This document shows, one piece after another, positions 47,097-58,100 of a stretch of 64,000 nt of DNA. The notes under the pieces are model-generated. The model saw only the letters and a list, made by a program, of their open reading frames with translations. It was not told the DNA's origin and did no database searches. The position numbers and the translations under genes were made by a program. The DNA comes from UBA1715 sp045615765 (GTDB lineage: Bacteria; Bacteroidota; Bacteroidia; Bacteroidales; UBA1715): NCBI GenBank assembly GCA_045615765.1, contig JAZLFM010000013.1, positions 1 through 64,000 of the forward strand, read 5' to 3'. The stretch's first letter is position 1, and each line of letters starts with the position of its first letter.

Positions 47097-47171
47097 GGCT
47101 TTGTAGTTCAATGGATAGAATAGTAGTTTCCGGAACTAGTGATTAGGGTTCGATTCCCTACAAAGCTACCA
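47097..47171 (+). tRNA. tRNA-Arg (anticodon CCG)
   Basis: A full cloverleaf folds by hand. The acceptor stem GGCTTTG/CAAAGCT has a G-U at the first pair. The D stem is GTTC/GAAT, the anticodon loop TTCCGGA has CCG at 47130-47132, the variable loop has four bases, and the T stem TAGGG/CCCTA closes a TTCGATT loop. Discriminator A and CCA are encoded. The top pair of the anticodon stem is a G-G mismatch (47123/47139). CCG reads the codon CGG. Confidence 0.93.
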
Positions 47172-47189
47172 AATAGAGAGTTAAATACT

Positions 47190-47966
47190 ATGCGTACGAA
47201 TCATAAAATTACCATAAATCATTCAAAATGTGTCGGTTGTGGTTTATGCGCTAAAGATTGTCCTGACAAAAATATCATTTTAGAAAATTCTAAAGCGTAC
47301 CATAAACAGGATAACTGTCTAATGTGTACTCATTGTTTGGCAATTTGTCCGGAAAATGCAGTTGCAGTTTCCGGTTTCGATGATGTTCCAGAAGAATTGT
47401 CCGGTTTCCCTCAAGTAAATGGACAATCTCTGTTGCAGTTAATTAAAGGTCGTCGTTCAGTTCGTCAGTTTACACAAGAAAAGGTTTCTGAAGATTTCTT
47501 ACAAAAAATTCTACAGGCAGGTCAATATACTCCAAGTGCAAGTAACGAACAGGATGTTTCTTATGTGGTTATTCGTGATAATCTTGCAGAATATGAGCAG
47601 TTGGCATTATATGCCTTGCAAATGGGTAAGCCGGTAGTTGATGTGTTTTCAGAACGATTGAAAAATTCAGAAATAGACGATCATTTTTTCTTTAAAGGAG
47701 CTCCTTTGGTTATTGTTGTAAAGGCAGTGTCGGTAGTTGATGGTGCGTTAGCGGCAGCTTCAATGGAACTAACTGCAAATGCCCTTGGACTTGGAGTGTT
47801 TTATAGTGGTTATTTTTCTATTGTTTCTCGCTTTTCTTCTAAATTGAAACAGAAACTAGGATTAAAGAATAACGAGCGAGTTGTTGCAACTTTAGTGATA
47901 GGACATTCGGCAGTACATTATCAAAGAACGGCATTAAAAGAAACGCCAGAAGTAATATATGATTAG
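47190..47966 (+). CDS. Nitroreductase with N-terminal 2[4Fe-4S] ferredoxin domain
   Basis: 258 residues. Residues 5-60 form a bacterial ferredoxin domain with two CxxCxxCxxxC clusters (Cys14, 17, 20, 24 and Cys43, 46, 49, 53). Residues 75-258 are a nitroreductase domain (GRRSVRQFTQEKVS, YTPSASNEQ FMN-binding motifs and the C-terminal LVIGHS). Such fusions pass electrons from the clusters to FMN in anaerobes; the substrate is unknown. The chosen ATG (47190) is the first after the tRNA; the longer frame opening at 47139 lies inside the tRNA and is rejected. The amidase gene starts 4 bases after its stop, so these are likely co-transcribed. Confidence 0.92.
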   Translation: MRTNHKITINHSKCVGCGLCAKDCPDKNIILENSKAYHKQDNCLMCTHCLAICPENAVAVSGFDDVPEELSGFPQVNGQSLLQLIKGRRSVRQFTQEKVSEDFLQKILQAGQYTPSASNEQDVSYVVIRDNLAEYEQLALYALQMGKPVVDVFSERLKNSEIDDHFFFKGAPLVIVVKAVSVVDGALAAASMELTANALGLGVFYSGYFSIVSRFSSKLKQKLGLKNNERVVATLVIGHSAVHYQRTALKETPEVIYD

Positions 47967-47969
47967 TGT

Positions 47970-48947
47970 ATGAGCAGAGTTGTTGGTTCTATAGTAGTTT
48001 CTCTATTATTTTTCGTCTCGTTAGCCGTAGGTCAGAATGTTGTGTACGATACGCCTAGAAATGGAGAAGGTGTTGATGGTTTTTTATTGAGAAATGGCTG
48101 TAATACAACAACAGATAAACAGACATTTTATGATTTGAATCCTAATAAATTCGGAAAAAATCATTCATTGCTTTCAGGTATTAAATATAAACTTCCGCCA
48201 AAAGAACAGTTTGTAAAGGAACCATTGTTGGGTGCGAAGGAACAAAATGTGAAAATAGTTTCTCAAGACCTGAAAGGGGCTGTATATTATTTAGTCAGCG
48301 GACATGGAGGTCCAGATCCAGGAGCTGTTGGTAAATATAATGGTCATGATTTGTATGAAGATGAATATGCGTATGACATAATGTTGCGTTTGGCTCGTCA
48401 TTTATTGTCAATGGGTGCGACGGTGCATATAATTATTCAAGATGCTGACGATGGCATTCGTGATGATCCCTATTTGAAGCACGACACGCATGAAACCTGT
48501 AATGGACAAACGATTCCACTTGATCAAACGAAACGCTTACAACAACGATGTGCAGTGATAAATACTTTTTACAGGAAAGAAAAAGATAAGTATGCTCGTG
48601 CTGTGTTTATGCACCTTGATAGTCGTAGTACTAGTGAACGTATAGATGTTTTTTTCTATCATTGTTTAGGTAGCACAAAAGGTGAACGTTTGGCAAAAAC
48701 TCTTTGCGATAAATTTGATGCAAAATATAAGGAATATCAACCTACACGAGGATTTAAGGGAACGGTAAGTGACCGAAATTTATATGTATTAAAGGTTGCT
48801 ACACCACCTGCAGTTTTTTTGGAATTAGGAAATATCCAGAATAGTAAAGATTTGGAACGATTTAACCGTGTAAGTAATCGTGAAGCTGTTGCAAAATGGA
48901 TTGCTGAGGGTTTGGTTGACGATTACAAAAAAGAAAAGAAAAAATAA
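47970..48947 (+). CDS. N-acetylmuramoyl-L-alanine amidase (Amidase_3) with degenerate LysM-like segment
   Basis: 325 residues. A signal peptide (about 1-21) is followed by a LysM-like stretch (about 32-78, ending LLSGIKYKLPP). The Amidase_3 catalytic domain spans about 103-315. Predicted zinc ligands are His112 (SGHGG), Glu132 (YEDEYAYDI) and His215 (FMHLDS), and the catalytic Glu lies in VFLELGNIQN. The enzyme cleaves the MurNAc-L-Ala bond in periplasmic peptidoglycan, usually for cell separation. It sits between the ferredoxin-nitroreductase and the radical SAM gene with 2-3 base gaps, clearly one operon although the functions are unrelated. Confidence 0.9.
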   Translation: MSRVVGSIVVSLLFFVSLAVGQNVVYDTPRNGEGVDGFLLRNGCNTTTDKQTFYDLNPNKFGKNHSLLSGIKYKLPPKEQFVKEPLLGAKEQNVKIVSQDLKGAVYYLVSGHGGPDPGAVGKYNGHDLYEDEYAYDIMLRLARHLLSMGATVHIIIQDADDGIRDDPYLKHDTHETCNGQTIPLDQTKRLQQRCAVINTFYRKEKDKYARAVFMHLDSRSTSERIDVFFYHCLGSTKGERLAKTLCDKFDAKYKEYQPTRGFKGTVSDRNLYVLKVATPPAVFLELGNIQNSKDLERFNRVSNREAVAKWIAEGLVDDYKKEKKK

Positions 48948-48949
48948 GT

Positions 48950-50746
48950 ATGGAATTGCCTACATCGAAAAAAGAACTGGAACGACTTGGGTGGGACTAT
49001 GTCGATGTAATTATGATTACCGGCGATGCCTACATAGATCATCCTTCGTTTGGTACAGCCATTATTTCCAGAGTATTGGAACATCATGGGCTTCGGGTTG
49101 CTGTCGTCCCTCAGCCAAACTGGCGAGATGATTTACGTGATTTCAAGAAACTGGGAAAACCTCGTCTGTTTTTTGGTGTAAATGCTGGAAGTATGGATTC
49201 TATGGTAAATCATTATACTTCGACGAAAAGACTTCGTTCAAATGATGCATATACTCCTGGAGGATTAGCAGGGCAAAGACCTGATTATGCAGTAACTGTT
49301 TATTCTAATATCTTAAAAAAACTGTTCCCCGATGTACCTGTTGTTATTGGAGGAATTGAAGCCTCACTTCGCCGCTTCTCCCACTATGATTATTGGTCGG
49401 ATTCGTACAAGAAATCAGTACTTATTGATAGTAAGGCTGATTTATTGATATATGGAATGGGTGAAAAACCAATAATAGATATTGCAGATGCTTTTTTAGC
49501 TGGAAAATCTGTAGAAGAAATAACAGAAATCCCACAAACGGTTTATGTTACAAATACTTTGAAAAATTGTGCGACGAAACCAATAGAATTGTATTCGTAT
49601 GAAGATTGTTTGCGAGATAAGATATTGGATGCGAAGAATTTTCGCATAATCGAAGAACAATCGAATGTCTGGAAAGCTGAAAAGATAGCTCAAAGATTTG
49701 GAAATCAATATATTGTTGTAAATGAACCGAATCCTACTATATCAACAGAGGATTTGGATGCGATATATGCGTTGCCATATACTCGTTTGCCGCATTCAAG
49801 ATATGATAAAAAGCCACCGATTCCTGCATTTGATATGATAAAGGATTCGGTTACGATTCATAGAGGTTGTTTTGGCGCTTGTAGTTTCTGTACAATCTCG
49901 GCACATCAAGGAAAGTTTATCGCAAGTAGAAGTGAAAAGTCAATTTTACGGGAATTGAATGAAATAGCTCAGGCAAAGACATTTAAAGGACATATTACAG
50001 ATTTAGGTGCGCCTTCGGCAAATATGTACGGAATGCATGGACGTAACCAGGAATTATGTCATAAATGTCGTCGTGCTTCATGCTTGTTTCCACAGAAGTG
50101 TAGAAATTTAAATGACAGCCATGTTCGTTTAACAAAATTGTATGAAAAAACTGAGCAAATTCCTAACATTAAGCATATTACAATAGGTAGTGGTATTCGA
50201 TATGATCTTTTGCAAGGAGCAGAAGGAGAAAAAGAATATACAGCACAATTAGTAAAAAAACATGTATCGGGTCGTTTGAAAGTTGCTCCGGAACATACTG
50301 AAGATTCAGTTTTGAAATTGATGCGAAAGCCATCGTTTACGCTTTTTGAAAAATTTAAGCATACATTCGACGAGTTAAACAAAAAGTTTGGATTAAAACA
50401 GCAGATTATTCCGTATTTTATCTCATCGCATCCAGGTTGTAGTGCTCAGGATATGAAACAGTTAGAGCAAAAATTACGTATGCTTAAAGTTATGCCTGAA
50501 CAAGTTCAAGATTTTACGCCAACACCTATGACATTGTCAACCGTGATGTACTATACAGGTGTGAATCCATATACATTAGAACCTATATTTTCTGCAAAAT
50601 CTAAGGACGAGAAAGACAAGCAAAAATCTTATTTCTTTTGGTATAAGCCGAAAGGAACAATGGGAAATAATGCCAAAAGACCAACAAATGTAAAAACTCG
50701 AAATTCTAAATTCAAGGATTTTTCAAAGAATAATCATAGAAGATGA
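48950..50746 (+). CDS. YgiQ-family radical SAM protein
   Basis: 598 residues, standard for YgiQ. The radical SAM cluster is CxxxCxxC at Cys307, Cys311 and Cys314 (HRGCFGACSFC). It is preceded by an N-terminal B12-like/UPF0313 domain (RVLEHHGLRVAVVPQPNW; GIEASLRRFSHYDYW). An extra Cys-rich CHKCRRASCLFPQKC segment near residue 370 is typical of the family. The C-terminus is basic. The reaction is not established. The stop overlaps the Nudix gene's start by 4 bases (ATGA). Confidence 0.92.
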   Translation: MELPTSKKELERLGWDYVDVIMITGDAYIDHPSFGTAIISRVLEHHGLRVAVVPQPNWRDDLRDFKKLGKPRLFFGVNAGSMDSMVNHYTSTKRLRSNDAYTPGGLAGQRPDYAVTVYSNILKKLFPDVPVVIGGIEASLRRFSHYDYWSDSYKKSVLIDSKADLLIYGMGEKPIIDIADAFLAGKSVEEITEIPQTVYVTNTLKNCATKPIELYSYEDCLRDKILDAKNFRIIEEQSNVWKAEKIAQRFGNQYIVVNEPNPTISTEDLDAIYALPYTRLPHSRYDKKPPIPAFDMIKDSVTIHRGCFGACSFCTISAHQGKFIASRSEKSILRELNEIAQAKTFKGHITDLGAPSANMYGMHGRNQELCHKCRRASCLFPQKCRNLNDSHVRLTKLYEKTEQIPNIKHITIGSGIRYDLLQGAEGEKEYTAQLVKKHVSGRLKVAPEHTEDSVLKLMRKPSFTLFEKFKHTFDELNKKFGLKQQIIPYFISSHPGCSAQDMKQLEQKLRMLKVMPEQVQDFTPTPMTLSTVMYYTGVNPYTLEPIFSAKSKDEKDKQKSYFFWYKPKGTMGNNAKRPTNVKTRNSKFKDFSKNNHRR

Positions 50747-51267
50747 ACGAAGAATTTGCTCCACAAAATATACTGAATTATTGTCCGCGATGTGGTAAAC
50801 CACATTTTAATGCGTATGGTACAAAAGCCTGCAAATGTGAAGATTGTGGATTTGTGTTCTATTTCAATGCTGCTACAGCGGTCGCTGTTATTTTGCGAGA
50901 TTCAGAGAATCGTGTGTTGTTAACTCGAAGAGCATTTGATCCTGGAAAAGGTACTTTTGATTTGCCTGGTGGTTTTGTCGATCCATTGGAAACGGCTGAG
51001 AATGCAGTTGATAGAGAAATACAAGAAGAATTACATCTGCAGATTGTTGAAAAACAATATTTAGGTTCATTTCCTAATACGTATCTATACGGGGGAATAA
51101 TATACTATACTTGCGATTTGGTGTTTGAATGCAAAGTTGCAACCTTCGAGGGCATTTCTGCAACCGATGATGTGTCTTCGTTCGAATTCTTACATGTTAC
51201 CGATGAAGTAATACAGCAAGTTGGTTCGCAGTCGATAAAAAATATATTACGGAAGTTTTGTTTGTGA
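50743..51267 (+). CDS. Nudix hydrolase with N-terminal zinc ribbon
   Basis: 174 residues. A zinc ribbon (Cys14, Cys17, Cys32, Cys35) precedes a Nudix domain whose box runs GGFVDPLETAENAVDREIQE, then EL, matching GX5EX7REUXEE. This architecture resembles NADH pyrophosphatases and RNA/nucleotide-cleaning Nudix proteins; the substrate is not predictable. It is the last gene of the 47190-51267 unit. Its stop codon TGA is directly adjacent to the stop of convergent lptB. Confidence 0.88.
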   Translation: MNEEFAPQNILNYCPRCGKPHFNAYGTKACKCEDCGFVFYFNAATAVAVILRDSENRVLLTRRAFDPGKGTFDLPGGFVDPLETAENAVDREIQEELHLQIVEKQYLGSFPNTYLYGGIIYYTCDLVFECKVATFEGISATDDVSSFEFLHVTDEVIQQVGSQSIKNILRKFCL

Positions 51268-51996
51268 TTATTTTTTCAATTCGAAGTTTTCACCTAAATA
51301 AACTCGACGTACATCAGGATCGTCGGCTAATTGTTGCGCTGTTCCTGATTTAAAAATAGTTCCTTCGAAAAGAATATTTGCATTGTCGGTTATGGACAAT
51401 GTTTCGTCAACATTATGGTCGGTAATAAGAATGCCGATATTTCTATCTTTTAATTCGCGCACAATACGCTGAATTTCTTCAACCGCGATAGGGTCAACGC
51501 CGGCAAAAGGTTCATCAAGAAGAATAAATTTAGGATCGCTAGCCAAAGCACGTGCAATTTCTGTTCTTCTTCGTTCGCCACCCGATAATTGAATACCAAG
51601 ATTTTTTCGGATATGAAGAAGGTTGAAGTCAGTTAGTAATTCCTCGCGTTTGTCTTTTTGTTCCTGTTTTGAAAGATTTGTCATTTCTAGTATGGACATA
51701 ATGTTGTCTTCAACAGAAAGAGTACGAAATACTGATGCTTCTTGAGCCAAATAACCGATTCCGTAACGTGCACGTTTATATACAGGTTCCAATGTAATAT
51801 CTTGGTCGTCAAGAAGAATCTTTCCTCCGTCAGGATTAATCAATCCCATAACCATATAGAATGATGTCGTTTTTCCTGCGCCATTAGGACCTAATAAACC
51901 AACAATTTCTCCTTGTTTTACACTGAATGAAACACTCTGTACTACGGTACGATTACCGTATCTTTTCATAAGATTTTCAGTTCGTAGAATAGACAT
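51268..51996 (-). CDS. lptB: LPS export ABC transporter ATP-binding protein LptB
   Basis: 242 residues, family-typical. Walker A is GPNGAGKTT (36-44), the signature LSGGE (137-141), Walker B ILLDEP (158-163) and the switch His194. The LptB-specific features GYLAQEASVFR and ITDHNV are present. It powers LptFG, which extracts lipopolysaccharide from the inner membrane; lptF/G are not in the window. It stands alone on this strand and is divergent from the giant adhesin gene. Confidence 0.95.
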   Translation of the reverse strand: MSILRTENLMKRYGNRTVVQSVSFSVKQGEIVGLLGPNGAGKTTSFYMVMGLINPDGGKILLDDQDITLEPVYKRARYGIGYLAQEASVFRTLSVEDNIMSILEMTNLSKQEQKDKREELLTDFNLLHIRKNLGIQLSGGERRRTEIARALASDPKFILLDEPFAGVDPIAVEEIQRIVRELKDRNIGILITDHNVDETLSITDNANILFEGTIFKSGTAQQLADDPDVRRVYLGENFELKK

Positions 51997-52113
51997 CTTT
52001 CAAGAATTATGTGCCGAAATTAGAGAATTTTTCCGAAAAACGCAGCGAATTGGGTAAAATGTGTTGAAAAAATATTTACTTTGCGAATAAGTATGTTGCG
52101 GATGTTATAATTT

Positions 52114-55100
52114 ATGAATTTCATTTTGCATAAACTTTATACGCTTTGTTTTATTTTGTGTTTGGCATTAGGCGCCCAAGCGCAAAGTTTATATTCTATA
52201 GTCCCGAAAGATCCGACTTGTCCAGATCCTTCGAATGGTTCAATTACTTTCACTGTTGAGAATAATGAATCTTCGTCGGAGACATATAGTTTTGTGATAA
52301 TCAGTGTATTCGAAAGCAATAAGACAATCTTGAATAAAACTGTGACGGTAGATTCGCACCAGTCTTTTACTTTTGTTGCGGATAACCTTGATTATCAATA
52401 TGTAGATCTTATAAGTGGTGAAGTAAAGACTGAAATTCAATACATCGCGTATATCTCAAACGGAACCAAGACCTTAACGATTGAGCCGAACATAAACTTT
52501 AAAAAACCAGAATATTCTGCAAATACATCTATGTTACGTGGATCTGGTTGTGAGGATCAGGCGATAGGGAAAGCATCGGTAGAATTCAATTTGGGTGTTC
52601 CACCATATCAATGGGATTGGCATAAAATAGGTGATGCTTCGTATCCACTTCATTTAAATAGTGAACAAGTTACTGATTTAGATGCGGGGAAATATTTTGT
52701 AACTGTTACCGATTTTGCTGGTTGTAAAATAAATTCCGACACTGTTGAAATAAAACCGATAGACATTGAAGTGTCTGCTGCGGTCGTAAAGAATATTATC
52801 TGTAAAGATGAGAAGCAAGGAGTTGCATCAGCATCAATTGTAAATGCCTATAAAGATAAGTGTACAATTACTTGGATAGGAAGTAAGAAGAAAGTGATTG
52901 CTTGTGATGCCGATGGAAACGCCTCTGATGTAAATGAAACTTTGCCTGCAGGAGATGTTTATGTTGCTGTTGAAGATGAAATCGGTTGTCGTGATACAAC
53001 TAAGGTTGTAATTACACAACCAGAAACAAAAATAGAATTGTCGGAAACGCATACTGATTTGTTATGTAAGGATATACCAACGGGAACAATCAGTTGTAGC
53101 ACAGTTAATGCTGTAGGCACTGTTACATATACTTGGAGTGATGATGCAACAGCGCATGATGCAAATAGAAATTCTTTAGCCGCTGATGTTCCATATACGG
53201 TTATTGCAACAGATGAAAATGGTTGCGCTGATACGACCGAGGTTACATTGTCTCAACCTAGTACAAAAGTGGAAATAACGAATCCTCCAACAGGAACAGA
53301 ACCAAGTTGTTTTGGATATTCTGATGGTAAAATAGCATTAGAAGTGACAGGTGGTGATCTTGGGGTGTACACATACTATTGGAATTCTGTTTTAGGAACA
53401 GATGTCGCAGAAAATGTTGCTGCTGGTCATTACGTAATAGTTGCTCAAGATGCAAATGGCTGTAGTGACACTGTAGAATATGATTTAACAGAACCTCCTT
53501 CTATGGAACCTAAAATGTATATTGATGGCATTGAAGGTGCGACAAAAATATTGCAGTGTAATGGAACGAAGGCTGATTTAGAAATACAAACAAATGATTT
53601 GTATTCTCCCAAAACATATAATTGGGGTGATGGTGTATGGAGTAGTGTTACAACAAAAAAAGATGCTTCACCAGGGAATTACGAGATAACGATAAAGGCT
53701 TCAAATGGTTGTGAAGAGAAAGTTAGCGCAGCATTGATTGAACCAGAAAAATTAAATGTCGTAATTACAGAAGAAACGCCAATTCTTTGTAATGGAAGCA
53801 AAGGTTCTTTACGAGTTGATGTAATTGGTGGCAGTGGAACATATACTTATGCTTGGTCTAATGGTTCTACTAAGCAAACATCGGGAGATGTTATAGAGGG
53901 AGAATATACAGTAGTGATTACTGATAGTTATGGTTGTTCTACAACTGCAAGTCATACGTTGACACAACCTGAGTCATTAAATATGAGAATAAAACTCTCT
54001 CCAGAGACTTGTAAAAAAGCAAGTTTAGGAGATTTGTCCGCAGAAATAGATGGAGGAACGGGAAGTTACACATATCAATGGCAGAAAAAGGCATCAGGTA
54101 AAGGGAGTTGGACTACGATAGGATCAAGTGTAACCATATCTTCTTTAGATGCCGGTTCAATGTATAAATTGATACTTTCCGATGAAAATGGTTGTAGTGC
54201 AAAGGATTCTGTTGATTTATCATTGATTGAGGACTATAATATTTACTCGTATTTAAAGTCTTCAGTTTCATGTCCTGTTACTATTGATAATCTTGCGACA
54301 GAAAAAAGTACAAATGACGGTGAATTGTGGTTCCGTATAATATCAGGGTTTAGTCCATTTGATGTAACAGTTACCTCAGAATCCAAAAATGTGAAATTTG
54401 AAAATATAAATGATGGAGTCGATACTGGGAAATATTGGAATTCGTCAGCTTCATATAATGGTACCTTACCAGTTTCTGAGATTGCACAGGTTAGTGTTGA
54501 TAGCGTTCCTGTAGGAATCTATATTGTGAATGTTGTAGATTATCGTGGTTGTGAACGTGCGGATACAATCGAGATGGAGCATAATACTCCAATGACTATA
54601 AATCTGCTGGATAAGACATTTGCTTCATGTACGCTTGCAGATGGTAGTGCGCAAATTTCGGTTTCTGGTGGAAAGGCGTATTCTAAAAAAGGAAAGAAAT
54701 ATTATCTTTATGAGTGGGAAGATGGAGAAACAACAGCTTTGGCTACTAACCTTGCTTTGGGAAATCATATAGTTAAAGTTTCTGATGCTCGTGGATGTAT
54801 TGCTCGTGATACGATCACTATAGATTCTAAATCCGCATTGCGTGTAAAAGCCCTTGCAGATGATGCTGTTATTCATTGTGAAAATGGAAAAACGGGAAAA
54901 GCATCTGCAAATGTATATTACGAAAATGGCGATACACATTCATATTCGTTTTCTTGGTCTAATGGTAATTATAATGCCTCGACAGGGATTGTAACTGATT
55001 TGCCTAAGGGAACACATGTCGTAACGGTTACAGATGATGAAGGTTGCGTTCAAAAGGATTCGGTAACTTTTACAGAAGGAGAATTCTTGCAGATTGCAAG

Positions 55101-58100
55101 TTCCACAAAAAAAGATGTTTTATGTAAAGGCGATAATTCTGGACAAATTGTTCTCACTTCTGTAGAAGGTGGACAAAAACCATATTCTTATTCATGGAAT
55201 AATGGTGCTTCATCGGCTATTGTTTCGGATTTGTCTGCTGGCACATATTCAGTTACAGTTACTGATGCAAGTGGATGTGAAGATAACGCTACAGTTATTA
55301 TAGATGAACCAACATCCCAATTAGAAGTTTCGTTAACTGCTACAACAGATGAAATTTGTCCGGGGAATGGAGATGGTACAGCTTCGGTTTCTGTTGTAGG
55401 AGGTACGGGAGCATATACAATATTGTGGGATGATGTTCCTTCGATAAATACAATGGTTGACAATCTTTTATTTGGATCTCATACAGTTGCAGCAATAGAT
55501 GAAAATGGGTGTGCAACTGCACCATTGTCATTTGTAATAAATAAGAAAGCTGATATGTTACGTGTTGCTTCTTCAATAGTAACAGCACCAAAATGTGGTG
55601 AATTAGTTGGTGCAATTTCTGTTACACCTGCAGGCTCGGCAACTGGAAGCTATGAATATACTTGGAAAGAGAATGGGGTTACAATGGCGCAAACAACTTC
55701 ATCAATCTCAGGATTGAGAGTTGGTTCATATCGTTTAACTATTTCTGATGGTGTTTGTTTGTATGACACGACATTCGTCTTAGCACCAGAAGATGGAGAC
55801 GATGCTGTTGGTACAATAACATATTTAGAATCGACATGTGAAGGGGATTCATATTCTATTGCTATCTCTAATGCTTCTACAGCAGAATATACTTCGTATG
55901 AATGGAGAAATCAATCAGGTACCGTTGTTTCGACAACAGCAAATGCTTCTGGACTTACAACAGGAACATATTCAGTTTCTGCTGTAGATAAGACAGGTTG
56001 TACATTTATAGGCTCTTATCCAATTACTCAAAAAGAATTGTCTGTAGAGGCACAGGCACAAAATGCTATCTGTAATGGTAGCAATGATGGAGTTCTTACA
56101 GCTGTTCCTAATGAAAACTTTTTAGGAACTATAACATATACTTGGTATGATGAATCTAATCAAATAATAGGTACTGGTAAAACAATTTCAGATGTTGTCT
56201 TAGGTACATATTTTGTACAAGCATACGATGCAAATCATATGGCGTGTCCAGTAAAATCAACATCGGTAAAGATTTCGGAACCAGATGCGCTGGTCGCTGT
56301 TGCTACGGTGGTTTCACCATCATATTGTAAGTTAAAAAATAGTGAAGTTGCTGTCGAGGTTGTGAATGGTATAGCTCCATTTACATATAGTTGGAGAACT
56401 TTGTCTGATGGTGTCGTACAACAAAAGGAAACTGTTTCAGGTAGAAAGAATTCATTTTTGACAGCATGGAGTGACGAAACATTTGTTGTCGATATTACCG
56501 ACAATAGTGGCTGTATTACTTCTGCTCAGGTTCAACCTACAGATATTTCTGATTTTTCTGTGTATGGTTTTCAAAAAGAGCCAGTTCATTGTATAGGTGA
56601 TGCTACTGCTGAATTACAGGTGATATCAGTAAATGGTTATGAACCCTTTACATATTCTTGGTCGCACAATGCTGGCTTAAATAGTGCAATAGCTACATCT
56701 TTGTCTGCAGGAACTTATTCGGTATCAGTAACAGATTCAAAAGGTTGTAAGACTTCATATACATTTGATGCGGTGAAAGATGCTGAATCGTTAAAAATTG
56801 AATTTACAGAAACACCAGAAATTATTTGTAATGGAAGTGTCGGAAATATTTTTGCTCGTGTTGTAGATGGAGCGAATGGCCCATATTCATATCAGTGGTT
56901 TACAAGTACTAATGAACCTCTTTCAAGTACACAAGAACTTGTTGATGTGAAAGCAGGTGAATACAAAGTTCAGGCAACAGATAAATATGGATGTACGAGT
57001 GATATAGTTTCACACACAATAAAAGAACCTGAATCGTTGTTCTCGAAATTTACAGTGAAGATTACAGAATGTGGTGAAAATGCAAATACAGGCTCTATAT
57101 CCATAGATACAATCTATGGTGGTTTGACAGATTCTGATTATCGGTTCCGTTGGACTATTGACGGTGTTGAAGGAGAATGGATGGACTGGAATGCTAATAT
57201 TCCTCAGACCTTATCAGATTTGCCAGCAGGTACGTTTGTATGTACTATCACGAATGCTACTGATTATGAGAGTTGTTTTATTTCGGATACGATGACGACA
57301 AATCCGGTCATGCCAATGTCTATCATCACTAACACAAAAGATACTCATTGTAGTTATTATAAAAGCGAAGACACGAATCTTCTTGACGGAAGTATTGAAA
57401 TAACGAGCTTGAAGGAATCTCAAGGTGATTATACAAATCTTGTTGATGCGAATCTTTCTGATTATACATTTGCTTGGAATGATAAGGAAAAACAAACTGG
57501 AACACTTGCCTCGCATTTGGGTATGGATTCCTATACTGTTACTGTAACAGGAAATAATGGTTGTTCAAAAACATTTGATGCAGGAACAATTGGCTCATTG
57601 GTTAGTCTTAATGGAAAAATTGTTACAACAGACAACTCTATTGAAAATCGTACTTTGATTTGTTTGGAAGATTCAATTTCCTTATCGGCAGTAACAGATA
57701 TTACTATCGCTTCTGGTTATGTTCCTACAGATGAGACAAAAACATTTGACTGGAATTCGTTAGAATATAATAAGCTTGCAACAATAAGAAATCCGTATTC
57801 TGCGACAACGGTTGTAAACCCTAACACAGAATATTATAGTGATAGTACACTTATTTCAATGTCATACACATACGATGGTTGTACATCAAAACCTGTTTAT
57901 TTTTCTATTGCTCATTATGACTCTGTAGCATTTGCATTAGAAGTATATGATTCTCTTGGTGTGTATTTAGGTGAGGATTCGCTTTCTGTTCCGAAAGACT
58001 TGCATTATTTGATAAATCCAAAAGATGAGCCTTGGTTTATAACAAAATCGGAAGATGATGGAGTTGTTTCAATTGCATGGCATTCATATAAAGCAGATAT

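Noticed and set aside
47139..47189. Start of the ferredoxin-nitroreductase gene at 47139
   Set aside because: This ATG lies inside the tRNA-Arg; the ATG at 47190 begins just before the ferredoxin domain.
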